Shown in pieces: positions 55,359 through 63,214 of a DNA stretch of 64,000 nt. Each line of letters starts with the position of its first letter. Position 1 is the stretch's first letter. The DNA lies in assembly GCF_014204915.1 (NCBI RefSeq), contig NZ_JACHMH010000001.1:7217501-7281500 (forward strand), given 5' to 3'. The notes under the pieces are model-generated. The model was not told the origin of the DNA, made no database searches, and saw nothing but the letters and a program-made list of their open reading frames with translations. Origin of the DNA: Crossiella cryophila. Lineage in GTDB: Bacteria; Actinomycetota; Actinomycetes; Mycobacteriales; Pseudonocardiaceae. Both the position numbers and the translations under genes were made by a program.

Positions 55359-56864
55359 GTGCCGTACACGTCAGCGCTGGTGGTGGGGGCTGGACCGACG
55401 GGATTGACGCTGGCCTGCGCGTTGCGCGCGGCCGGGGTGGGGGTCCGGGTGCTGGATGCGGCACCCGGTCCGGCCACCACCACCGGCGCGCTGGGCCTGC
55501 CGCCACGTGCGGTGGAGGCCCTGGACCGGCTGGGTGCGCTGCCCGCGCCCGCGGTGCCGGTGGCCGGGGTGAGCGTGGCCGGGCGGGAACTGCGGTTCGG
55601 GCCGGACGGGGTGCTGGCGTCCCAGGCGCAGATCGAGACCGCGTTGCGGGAGCGCCTGGACCGGCTGGGGGTGGCGGTCGAGTGGGGGCTGGCGGTCAGC
55701 GGGATCCGGACCGAGGGCGAGGTGGTCGAGGTGCGGGCAGGCGCGGAGCTGATCAGGGCGGGCTGGGTGATCGGCTGCGACGGCGCGCACAGCGCGGTCC
55801 GGGCCGCGGTGGGCATCGACTTTCCAGGACAGCCGTTGCACGAGCGGCTCCAGGTCGCCGATGTGCGGGCGGAGCTGAAGCGGCCTCGGGACACGGTGGC
55901 GGTGTGGTTCCGTGCGGACGGGTTCCTGGCGGCCTTCCCGCTGCCGGGCCCGGATCGGTGGCGGTTGATGGGGCCGGACGGGGCTGATCTGCCCGGCTGG
56001 CTGCGGGAGGAGACCGGGGCCGAGGTCGGCGAGGTCACCTGGGCGTCGGCGTTCCCGGTGCAGCGGCGGCTGGCCACGGCCTACCGGCGGGGGCGGGTGC
56101 TGCTGGCCGGGGATGCCGCGCACGTGCACGCGCCGCTGGGTGCGCAGGGGCTGGCCACCGGGATCGGGGACGCGGAGAACCTGGGCTGGAAGCTGGGTGC
56201 GGTGATCCTCGGCCGGGCCGGGGCGGAGCTGCTGGACAGTTACGAGGCGGAGCGGCGGCCGGTGGCGGCCCAGGTGCTGCGGGTGACCAGCGAGGCGACC
56301 AACGTGCTGTTCAGCCAGGGCTGGGCGGCCCGGCTGGCCCGCGGGCTGGTGCTGCGCTCGCGCTGGATGCGGCGGCGGATCGCGGCGCGGGCCTCGCAGC
56401 TACGGGTGAGTTACCGGCGCGGACCGCTGGGGGCGGCGGCGGGCCAGGGTGAGCAGGTGGCCGAGGCCGCAGAGCAGGGGGTGCGGCTGGCCCAGGTGGC
56501 GATGGGGCCGGGGTCCTGGCTGGGCGGGGTCGGCACCGCGCCGGTGACCGGGCTGGGCCGGGTCAGGGCCGGGGACCGGGTGCCGGATTTCCCGTGTCAC
56601 CGCGCCAGTGGCGTGCCCACCCGGCTGCACGCCGAACTCGGCGGGCACTGGGCACTTCTCTCCCCCTTCGCCGACCAGAGCCACCTGGTCCGGCCGTGGC
56701 TGGGGGAAAGCGTGGTCGACCTGCGCTGGCCGCACAACGAACTCGCGCTGATCCGCCCGGACGGTCACCTGGCCTGGCGCGGCCACCACAGCACCGACCT
56801 CCAGCGCTGGCTCACCGGGGCCCTCGGGCCGGTCTCCCCCGCGACGCCGATACTCACCCGGTGA
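55359..56864 (+). CDS. FAD-dependent aromatic monooxygenase (RdmE/PgaE-like)
   Basis: A 501-residue class A flavin hydroxylase. FAD-binding VVGAGPTGLTLACALRAAG at the N-terminus, the DG motif VIGCDGAHSAVRAAVG and the GD motif VLLAGDAAHVHAPLGAQGLA in the middle, then a thioredoxin-like C-terminal domain. It uses NAD(P)H and O2 to hydroxylate phenolic rings, as in polyketide tailoring or resistance to tetracycline- or rifamycin-like compounds. GTG 55359 lies 5 bp after GGGGAGG. The stop overlaps the TetR gene start (GTGA), making a self-contained, self-regulated unit. Confidence 0.93.
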   Translation: MPYTSALVVGAGPTGLTLACALRAAGVGVRVLDAAPGPATTTGALGLPPRAVEALDRLGALPAPAVPVAGVSVAGRELRFGPDGVLASQAQIETALRERLDRLGVAVEWGLAVSGIRTEGEVVEVRAGAELIRAGWVIGCDGAHSAVRAAVGIDFPGQPLHERLQVADVRAELKRPRDTVAVWFRADGFLAAFPLPGPDRWRLMGPDGADLPGWLREETGAEVGEVTWASAFPVQRRLATAYRRGRVLLAGDAAHVHAPLGAQGLATGIGDAENLGWKLGAVILGRAGAELLDSYEAERRPVAAQVLRVTSEATNVLFSQGWAARLARGLVLRSRWMRRRIAARASQLRVSYRRGPLGAAAGQGEQVAEAAEQGVRLAQVAMGPGSWLGGVGTAPVTGLGRVRAGDRVPDFPCHRASGVPTRLHAELGGHWALLSPFADQSHLVRPWLGESVVDLRWPHNELALIRPDGHLAWRGHHSTDLQRWLTGALGPVSPATPILTR

Positions 56865-57460
56865 GCGAGACGGACTGGCGGGCCAGGAAGAAGGCGAGCA
56901 CCCGCCGCGCGATCAAGGACCACGCCCTGCGGCTGATCCTGGCCAACGGGTTCGAGGCGACCACGGTGGAGGAGATCGCGGCGGCCGCCGGGGTCTCGCA
57001 CATGACCTTCTTCCGGCACTTCCCGCGCAAGGAGAACGTGGTCGAGATAGACGACTACGACGCGCTGATGGGTGAGCAGCTGGCCGCCCGGCCGGTGGAC
57101 GAGCCACCTCTGACCGCGGTGCACCGGGCCGTGCGCGGCGCGGTGGTGCGGATCCCGCCCGCGGATCAGGCCACCATCCTGGTCCGGGCCACGCTGGTGC
57201 TGCGCACCCCGGCCCTGCGCGACCGCAACCACCTCAACCTGCAGACGGGCAAGGAGAACTTCGCCGCCTGGCTGGCCAGTCGCGCCGGTCAGGCCGAACC
57301 GGACCTGGCCACCAAGGTGCTGGCCGGGGCCGCGGTGGCCGCGCTGTCCAGTGCGATCACCGCCTGGGTGGAGCAGGAGGGCGCCGTCGGCCTGGAACTG
57401 TTGCTGGACGAGGCTTTCGGCGCCCTCGGCGTGCCACCGGTCACGGCAGCAGCAGGGTGA
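56861..57460 (+). CDS. TetR-family regulator of the monooxygenase
   Basis: A 199-residue repressor: basic RARKKASTRRAIKDHALRLI, helix-turn-helix TVEEIAAAAGVSHMTFFRHFPRKENV, then a helical effector domain. The GTG start overlaps the monooxygenase stop, so both are made together, and two operator-like palindromes sit at the operon front. This is negative autoregulation. Its end overlaps the penicillin-acylase-like gene by 20 bp tail to tail. Confidence 0.93.
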   Translation: MSETDWRARKKASTRRAIKDHALRLILANGFEATTVEEIAAAAGVSHMTFFRHFPRKENVVEIDDYDALMGEQLAARPVDEPPLTAVHRAVRGAVVRIPPADQATILVRATLVLRTPALRDRNHLNLQTGKENFAAWLASRAGQAEPDLATKVLAGAAVAALSSAITAWVEQEGAVGLELLLDEAFGALGVPPVTAAAG

Positions 57461-59786
57461 TCCGGTCCGCGTTGCGTTCCACCGCGGCGCGGCTGTAGAG
57501 CAGCGGGAAGTACCGGCCCTCGCGCCATTTCCCGGCCAGGTCGCGGTAGTGCGGATCGGCCTGCCTGCCGGACTGGCCGGGGGTGTTGATCGCGCGGGCG
57601 GCGTCCCAGTTGCCGACGTCGAGCACCATCCGGAAGGAGGCCCCGCCGGTCTGCCGGAAGTCGGTGCGCCGGTAGCCGGAGGCGTTCACCGTGTCCTTGG
57701 AGCCGCCGCGAGGGAACGGGCCGACGTCGAAACGGGCCCGCTCCTCCGGGGACAGCGTGGGGCTGAGCGGGTGCTGGAACAGGGTGTGCTGCAACTTGCC
57801 CCACTGCCAGGCTCCGGGATCGTTGCCCAGCAAGGTTTCCGCCTCCCGCCAGGCCGCGGCCAGGGTCTCGTTGACGAGCTGGTTCCGCTTGGCCACCGGG
57901 TCCGCGCCGAACCACTTCTCCGGGTGGGACAGGGCGTCCAGCACGGTGCGGCTGTCCGGGACCGCGATCAGTGGTGCGGCGGCCGGGGACAGGGCGCGGA
58001 CCAGGCCGGGGTTGAGGTGCCGGGCCAGCCACAGCTCGAACAGCGCGGCCTGCGCCGATTCCTTGCTCTCCACCGCGTTCCAGCCACGCAACAGCGTCAA
58101 TGCCTTGGCGGCCAACGGGTCCGCGCCGGGCACGGTGGCCAGTACCGCGGTGAGCTGGCGGGCCGGGATGGAGAGCTGGTCGTTCTGCAGGCGCATCGCG
58201 TCGGCCACGCTGAACCGCCGGTCCGCGGCCAGCACCTCGGTGATCCGCTGGTGCCGGTAGGGCGCGGACCACTCGAAGCCGATCGGGTGCGGGAAGCCGG
58301 GCGGCAGGTTGAACTGGTTGGCGGTGGCCACGAAGCCCTGCGGCGGGTTGTAGGCGTGCGGCAGGTCGTCACCGGTGTGGAAACCGGTCCACTCGAACCG
58401 GCCGTCACCGGGGGCGGGCAGCAGGCCGTCGTAGCCGGAGCGTTTGGGCGCCAGGCCGCCGGGCACCCAGCCGATGTTGCCGCTGGTGTCGGCGTAGACC
58501 TGGTTCTCCGTTGGCGCGCCCCAGTTCCGCATGGCCGCCTTGAACCCGGCGAAGTCCCGCTCGTACATGTAGCGCACGCTGCCGAAGTAGGGCGCCATGC
58601 CCGGTTCCAGCCAGCCGCTGCGCACCGCGAAGGCCCGCCCGGCCGCGGTGGTCAGCACCGGGCCGTGCCGGGTGAACGGCAGCTCGACCTCCACGGGTTC
58701 CTTGCCCGCCACCGGGATCCGCTCGCGCAGTACCCGGATCGGCTCCCAGCCGTCCTGGTACCGGTAGCGCGTGGGGTCGGCCGGGTCGAGCTGGTAGACG
58801 TAGAGGTCTTCCTGGTCCATCCGGAAAATGGTGAGCCCGAAGGCGATCCGGCCGTTGTGGCCGATGGAGATGCCGGGCAGCGCGGGCTCGTTCGCGCCGA
58901 TCACGTCCAGGCCGGGTGCGGACAGGTGGCTCAGGTAGCGCAGGGACGGCGCGGAGTAGGCGCGGTGCGGGTCGTTGGCCAGCTGGGCGCGGCCGGTGCC
59001 GGTGCGGCTGGGTGCCACGGCCCAGTTGTTGCTGCCCTCGCTGAACTCCTCCTTCGCGGTGGCCACCACCTGGCCGCCGGTGAAGGCGACCTGCTGGGTG
59101 GCCAGCTCGAAGGTGCGCAGCACGTTGGCCGGGAGCACGCACGGGTCCAGCCCGCCGGGCGGCTGGATCGGCCGGTCCGGTTGCAGTGGCTGACGCAGTT
59201 TGTCCGTTTCCAGCCCGGCCGCGCAGGCCACCCTGGACCTGGTGACCTCGTCGGTGAGGTTGCCGGTCAGGCCGTGGCTGCGGATGCGCACCACGTCCTC
59301 CGGCGCCCAGCGCGCCGGCCGGTAGCCGAGGCGACGGAACTCCTCGGGCAGTGCGGCGGGGTTGCGTTCCAGGTGCGCAACGTAGGCGTTGATGCCCTGG
59401 GTGAACCGGGTGGCGATGCCGCGGGCGCGCTCGCCGTAGGCGGCCCACTCGCGGTCCATGTCACCGCGGTAGAGGAACATCCGGGCAGCCCGGTCCTGCT
59501 CCACGTAGTTCGGGCCGAGCACCTCGGCGAGCTGCCCGAGTCCGCGCCGCCGCCACAGGTCGATCTGGAACAGCCGGTCCCGCGCGGCGATGAAGCCCTG
59601 GGCCAGGAAAGCGTCATCCTGGCTGGTGGCGTAGACGTGCGGCACGCCCCAGGTGTCGGTGACCACCCGCACCGGGCCGCGGACGCCCGGGATGTGGTGC
59701 ACGGCGGTCGGGGGCGCGGCCACGGCCGGGGTCAGTCCGGCACCCGCGGTCACCAGCACGAGCCCTACCAGCAAGAATCGTCTCAC
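57441..59786 (-). CDS. Secreted penicillin-acylase-family amidohydrolase
   Basis: 781 residues, Ntn-hydrolase fold. Signal peptide VRRFLLVGLVLVTAGAGLTP ... VAA, then the alpha part (GVPHVYATSQDDAFLAQGF, RLFQIDLWRR). The maturation site is EEFSEGSNNWAVAPS, where cleavage before Ser frees the catalytic N-terminal Ser of the beta subunit. NDPH, ISIGHNGRIAFGLT and VYADTSGNIGWVPGG are conserved. Family members cleave beta-lactam side chains, acyl-homoserine lactones or lipopeptide acyl groups; the substrate cannot be told. GTG 59786 follows GAGGGG by 9 bp; the frame extends upstream into the repeat at 59863 but that part is not protein-like. Confidence 0.93.
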   Translation of the reverse strand: MRRFLLVGLVLVTAGAGLTPAVAAPPTAVHHIPGVRGPVRVVTDTWGVPHVYATSQDDAFLAQGFIAARDRLFQIDLWRRRGLGQLAEVLGPNYVEQDRAARMFLYRGDMDREWAAYGERARGIATRFTQGINAYVAHLERNPAALPEEFRRLGYRPARWAPEDVVRIRSHGLTGNLTDEVTRSRVACAAGLETDKLRQPLQPDRPIQPPGGLDPCVLPANVLRTFELATQQVAFTGGQVVATAKEEFSEGSNNWAVAPSRTGTGRAQLANDPHRAYSAPSLRYLSHLSAPGLDVIGANEPALPGISIGHNGRIAFGLTIFRMDQEDLYVYQLDPADPTRYRYQDGWEPIRVLRERIPVAGKEPVEVELPFTRHGPVLTTAAGRAFAVRSGWLEPGMAPYFGSVRYMYERDFAGFKAAMRNWGAPTENQVYADTSGNIGWVPGGLAPKRSGYDGLLPAPGDGRFEWTGFHTGDDLPHAYNPPQGFVATANQFNLPPGFPHPIGFEWSAPYRHQRITEVLAADRRFSVADAMRLQNDQLSIPARQLTAVLATVPGADPLAAKALTLLRGWNAVESKESAQAALFELWLARHLNPGLVRALSPAAAPLIAVPDSRTVLDALSHPEKWFGADPVAKRNQLVNETLAAAWREAETLLGNDPGAWQWGKLQHTLFQHPLSPTLSPEERARFDVGPFPRGGSKDTVNASGYRRTDFRQTGGASFRMVLDVGNWDAARAINTPGQSGRQADPHYRDLAGKWREGRYFPLLYSRAAVERNADRITLLLP

Positions 59787-59862
59787 GACCAGTCCCCTCG
59801 CCGACGCCTGTCCGACCACCCTGCCGCAGGTCGACCAGGAAGGCGAGTAAGGATCTGCCGGT

Positions 59863-59962
59863 GTGTTGGCCGTTGTCGTACACAGTCTTGGCCGAACTGG
59901 TACGCCGATCGGCCAACACACCGTCCAGTTCGGCCAACACACCGTACGAGAACGGCCAACAC
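59863..59962. repeat. Composite palindromic repeat, copy C
   Basis: Left arm GTGTTGGCCGTTGTCGTAC (59863-59881), identical to copy A; right arm GTACGAGAACGGCCAACAC (59944-59962), the complement of the copy B arm, so the two arms differ by one base. Inside are CTTGGCCGAACTGGTACG (59887-59904), GATCGGCCAACACACCGT (59907-59924) and CAGTTCGGCCAACACACCGT (59926-59945). It lies between two minus-strand genes. Confidence 0.85.
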
Positions 59963-59973
59963 GGTGTGGGGGC

Positions 59974-60561
59974 TTAGAGGGCGGGGCCGTCGTAGAGCAG
60001 GCGGCCGGTGGTGTCGTAGACGCGGGCGGTGTAGTCGCGTAGCTGGTCGGTGGCCTCGCGGCTGCTGGCCCAGACCGCGTCCAGTTCCTGGTCGATGGTC
60101 ACCGGGCCGGCGGCCCGCAGTTCGGCCAGGCCGCGTTCGCTGGGCAGGTCCAGGGCGACCGAGACCGCGTAACTGCCTGCCGCGATCTGGGCCGGGAGCA
60201 CCGTGCCGTCGGGGGTGATGAGTTCCAGCCTGGCCGCGTCCGGGGCGAGGATGCCCGCGAAGCCGGGGTGGGTCCACTCGACGGTGTAAGGGCGGTGGGT
60301 GAAGTCTGGGTTCCAGCCGGTGCTGAACAGGTTGTGCTGTGGGGTTTCCCGGTCCCGGCGGAACACGGCCATCCCGGTCCAGCCGGACTCGTGGCCGGCC
60401 AGCAGCACCCCGTCGGTGCCCCTGGACCCGCATCGCGCGCCGGGTCGCCAGCCCTCGTGGGTGACCTCGGCCACCGGCCTGCCCTCGGCTTCGGCGGCCA
60501 GGTAGACCTGGGTGAATGCCTTCAGTTCCCGCGCTCGCTGTTGGTCCTCGTGTTCCGGCAT
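59974..60561 (-). CDS. Protein of unknown function
   Basis: 195 residues, probably cytoplasmic: no signal peptide or membrane helix. A charged N-terminus (PEHEDQQRARELKAFTQVY), then LLAGHESGWTGMAVFRRDR, GWNPDFTHRPYTVEWTHPGF, ITPDGTVLPAQIAAGSYAVS and an acidic, Arg-rich end. Some resemblance in style to immunity-type or DUF proteins, but no family is recognised. It lies upstream of the acylase gene with the palindromic repeat between them and has its own upstream terminator-bounded gap. Confidence 0.7.
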   Translation of the reverse strand: MPEHEDQQRARELKAFTQVYLAAEAEGRPVAEVTHEGWRPGARCGSRGTDGVLLAGHESGWTGMAVFRRDRETPQHNLFSTGWNPDFTHRPYTVEWTHPGFAGILAPDAARLELITPDGTVLPAQIAAGSYAVSVALDLPSERGLAELRAAGPVTIDQELDAVWASSREATDQLRDYTARVYDTTGRLLYDGPAL

Positions 60562-60627
60562 CGACTTCGCGCCTCGGCTTTCGTCTGTCTACAGTGGACA
60601 TCTCTGGCCGCCAGGCTGGCACGCGCG

Positions 60628-60682
60628 TCGGCCGTCGGCCTCCGGGTTTTCCCTGAAAACCACCCGGAGTGCCGACGGCCGA
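60628..60682 (-). terminator. Long hairpin terminator between serine hydrolase and unknown gene
   Basis: TCGGCCGTCGGC (60628-60639) pairs with GCCGACGGCCGA (60671-60682). Inside, TCCGGGT (60641-60647) pairs with ACCCGGA (60662-60668) and TTTT with AAAA at the tip, giving a nearly continuous stem of more than 20 bp. It lies just after the serine hydrolase stop at 60699 on the minus strand. Confidence 0.85.
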
Positions 60683-60698
60683 TGCCTGTCGTTCAGGT

Positions 60699-61829
60699 TC
60701 AGCGCTTGCCGCAGGCGGCCGCGTCCACCAGGTCGAGCACCTGCTGGTGGGCGGCGGCCGGGTTGTCGCCGAAGGTGCCCGGCAGCGCGGTCACCGCGAC
60801 CGCGACCTTGCGGCCGTCCTCGGTGACCCCGCCCCTGGTCTCGTAGCCGGGGATGTCACCGCCGTGACCCCACAACACCTTGCCGCAGCTCAGTTCCACC
60901 CGCATCAGGCCGAGGCCGTAGCTGGCTCCCGGCAGCAGGTTCTTGGCCGGGACGGTGCGCTTCATCTCGGCCAGTTCGGCCGGGCGCAGCAGCTTGCCGT
61001 CGAGCAGCGCGGTGTAGAAGCGGTTCAGGTCGGCCGGGGAGGCGACCAGCTCCCCCGCGGCCCAGCCCCAGCCGGTGTCCTGGCGGGTGGCGTCGACGAC
61101 CGGGGAGTTGGGGTCGGCGCTGTTGGCCTTGTTGTACCCCTTGGCGTGTTTGCCGCGGATGTCCCGTTCGCCGACGTTCGGCCAGTAGGCGTCGCGCAGT
61201 CCGGCTGGCTTGATCACCCGCTCGGTGACCACCTCGCCGACCGGCCGGCCGGTGACCTTCTGGATGAGCAGCCCGGCCACGGTGTAACCGGTGTTGCTGT
61301 AGGAGAAGTCCGTGCCGGGGGCGAAGTCGGCCGGGTGGGCCAGCGCGGCGTCCAGGGTCTCCCGCGGGCTGACGTAGCGGTCCCGGATGGCCTCGAAGCC
61401 CTCGATGCCGAGGAACCGGGTGTAGTTGGGCAGGCCACTGGTGTGCTGCAGGATCTGCCGCACGGTGATCTTGTTGCCGTCGATCCCCTGGCCACGCACC
61501 AGACCCGGCAGGTACTTCTCGATCGGCGCGTCCAGTTCGATCTTGCCCTCACCGACCAGCTGCAGCACCGCGACGGCGACGAATGCCTTGGTGTTGCTGC
61601 CGATCCGCACCCGGTCGTCCTTGTCCGCCTTGCCCGCGACCAGGTTGCGTCCGTCCACATTGGCCAGTGCGGCCGGGAACCTCGCCTCGCGCACCAGGTT
61701 GTCCAGGCGCTGCTGGGTGGAGTTGCCGCGCTGGGCCTCGGTGGCCAGTGCGGTGGCGCCGGTGCAGGCCAGGGCAAGGCCGAGGGAGATGGTGACCGCG
61801 GCGGTGCGGTGCAGGGTCTTGCGCTTCAT
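60699..61829 (-). CDS. Secreted serine hydrolase (beta-lactamase/DD-peptidase fold), copy 1
   Basis: A 376-residue exported protein. Signal peptide KRKTLHRTAAVTISLGLALA ... ALA, then class C-type motifs: SNTK (catalytic Ser and Lys) in RIGSNTKAFVAV, the YSN motif in FSYSNTGYTVAG, and HGG in WGHGGDIPGYE. This is the R61 DD-carboxypeptidase/esterase group, acting on peptidoglycan stem peptides or small esters. Very similar to the adjacent copy 2 along its whole length, so a recent tandem duplication. It is read after copy 2 across 29 bp, probably as one transcript, and ends at a long terminator. Confidence 0.93.
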   Translation of the reverse strand: MKRKTLHRTAAVTISLGLALACTGATALATEAQRGNSTQQRLDNLVREARFPAALANVDGRNLVAGKADKDDRVRIGSNTKAFVAVAVLQLVGEGKIELDAPIEKYLPGLVRGQGIDGNKITVRQILQHTSGLPNYTRFLGIEGFEAIRDRYVSPRETLDAALAHPADFAPGTDFSYSNTGYTVAGLLIQKVTGRPVGEVVTERVIKPAGLRDAYWPNVGERDIRGKHAKGYNKANSADPNSPVVDATRQDTGWGWAAGELVASPADLNRFYTALLDGKLLRPAELAEMKRTVPAKNLLPGASYGLGLMRVELSCGKVLWGHGGDIPGYETRGGVTEDGRKVAVAVTALPGTFGDNPAAAHQQVLDLVDAAACGKR

Positions 61830-61858
61830 GGTGTTGTCCTTTTGGTCGGGTAGAAGGG

Positions 61859-62992
61859 TCAGCGCTGGTCGCAGATCGCGGCGTCCACGAACTGCTGGAG
61901 GTGCTGGGCACCGACCGCGTGGTCGGTGAAGGTGCCGGTCTGCGCGGTCACCGCGAGCCCGATCCGGCGACCGTCCTCGGTCACGCCGCCGCGGGTCTCG
62001 TAGCCGGGAATCGATCCGCCGTGCCACCACAGGACCTTGCCGCAGCTCAGTTCGGTGCGGAACACGCCGAGGCCGTACTCGGCCTTGCCAGGCACGCCGG
62101 TGGCCACCACGGTGCGCTTCAGCTCGGCCAGTTCGGCCGGGCGCAACAGCTTGCCGCCGAACAACTCGGCGAAGAACCGGCTCAGGTCGCTGGGGGTGCC
62201 GACCAGCTCACCGGCGGCCCAGCCCCAGCCGGTGTCCTGCCGGGTGGCGTCCACGATCGGGCCGCCGGGCTTGGTGCCGTCGGCCTCGGCGTAGCCCTTG
62301 GCGTGCCTGCCGCGGATGTCCCGCTCACCCACGTTGGGCCAGTAGGTGTCGCGTAGCCCGGCGGGCTTGATCACCCGCTCGGTGACCACCTCGGCCACCG
62401 GTCGGCCGGTGACCTTCTCGATGAGCAGCCCAGCCAGGGTGTAGCCGGTGTTGTTGTAGTACCACTTCTTTCCCGGCTCGAACATGGCCGGCTGGGCCAG
62501 CGCGGCGTCCAGGGCGTCCCGCGGGCTGAGGTAGCGGTCCCGCGCCTCCTGGAACTTCTCCATGCCGATGTGGTTGGTGTAGTTGGGCAGGCCGCTGGTG
62601 TGCTGGAGCAGCTCGCGCACGGTGATCTTGTTGCCGTCGATACCCTTGCCGCGCACCAGATTCGGCAGGTACTTCTCGATCGGCTTGTCCAGCTCGATCC
62701 TGCCCTCGCCGACCAGCTGCAGCACCGCGACGGCCACGAACAGCTTGGTGTTGCTGCCGATCCGCACCCGATCGTTCCGCTTGGCCTGACCCGAGACCAG
62801 GTTGCGATCGTCCACAGTGGCCAGTGCGGCCGGGAACCTGTCCTCGCGCACCAGGCTGTCCAGGCGCTGCTGCACCTTGCTGCCGTGCTGGCTCTCCGCG
62901 GCCACCGCGCCGGCGCCGGTGCAGGCCAGCGCCACGGTGACGGCGGCCGCGGCCACCGCGGCGGTCGAGCGGGCCAGACTGCTGCGCTTCAT
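61859..62992 (-). CDS. Secreted serine hydrolase (beta-lactamase/DD-peptidase fold), copy 2
   Basis: A 377-residue paralogue of the next gene. Signal peptide KRSSLARSTAAVAAAAVTVA, SNTK in RIGSNTKLFVAV, YNN in WYYNNTGYTLAG (copy 1 has YSN) and HGG in WWHGGSIPGYE. The differences are spread along the protein, and the second motif residue may change substrate preference. First gene of the pair, divergent from the pentapeptide-repeat protein. A GC-rich hairpin at 63091 lies in the promoter gap. Confidence 0.93.
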   Translation of the reverse strand: MKRSSLARSTAAVAAAAVTVALACTGAGAVAAESQHGSKVQQRLDSLVREDRFPAALATVDDRNLVSGQAKRNDRVRIGSNTKLFVAVAVLQLVGEGRIELDKPIEKYLPNLVRGKGIDGNKITVRELLQHTSGLPNYTNHIGMEKFQEARDRYLSPRDALDAALAQPAMFEPGKKWYYNNTGYTLAGLLIEKVTGRPVAEVVTERVIKPAGLRDTYWPNVGERDIRGRHAKGYAEADGTKPGGPIVDATRQDTGWGWAAGELVGTPSDLSRFFAELFGGKLLRPAELAELKRTVVATGVPGKAEYGLGVFRTELSCGKVLWWHGGSIPGYETRGGVTEDGRRIGLAVTAQTGTFTDHAVGAQHLQQFVDAAICDQR

Positions 62993-63090
62993 GGTGGGTG
63001 TCCTGTTCTGCCGGGGCGGCGGGCTCTCCGCTGCTGGTGATCAGCTTCCCGTTTCCCGGCCGGTCACACATGCCCACCTACTACCGTCCT

Positions 63091-63114
63091 GGGGGTGGGG
63101 CTGGCCCTACCCCC
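63091..63114. promoter_or_regulatory. GC-rich imperfect palindrome in divergent promoter gap
   Basis: GGGGGTgGGGC (63091-63101) and GCCCtACCCCC (63104-63114) are inverted with one mismatch pair and a 2-bp centre, in the 222-bp gap between the serine hydrolase pair and the pentapeptide-repeat gene. A possible operator. The rest of the gap shows nothing further apart from the next entry. Confidence 0.4.
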
Positions 63115-63202
63115 GGTGCGCCCCGGCCACTCTCCCGGCGCAATGAGCGACACAGAAGCATGAGAGTTCCACTTCCGCGCGGCTGCCAGGTCCTTGGACA
63201 CC

Positions 63203-63214
63203 TAGCCTTGAATT
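63203..63214 (+). promoter_or_regulatory. Leaderless -10 element before pentapeptide-repeat gene
   Basis: TAGCCT (63203-63208) matches TANNNT and ends 6 bp before ATG 63215, with no ribosome site in between. Confidence 0.45.

Noticed and set aside
59787-59942. N-terminal extension of the penicillin acylase to 59942
   Set aside because: The extension translates the palindromic repeat and puts a Cys/Trp/Pro-rich stretch before a good signal peptide; GTG 59786 has a ribosome site.
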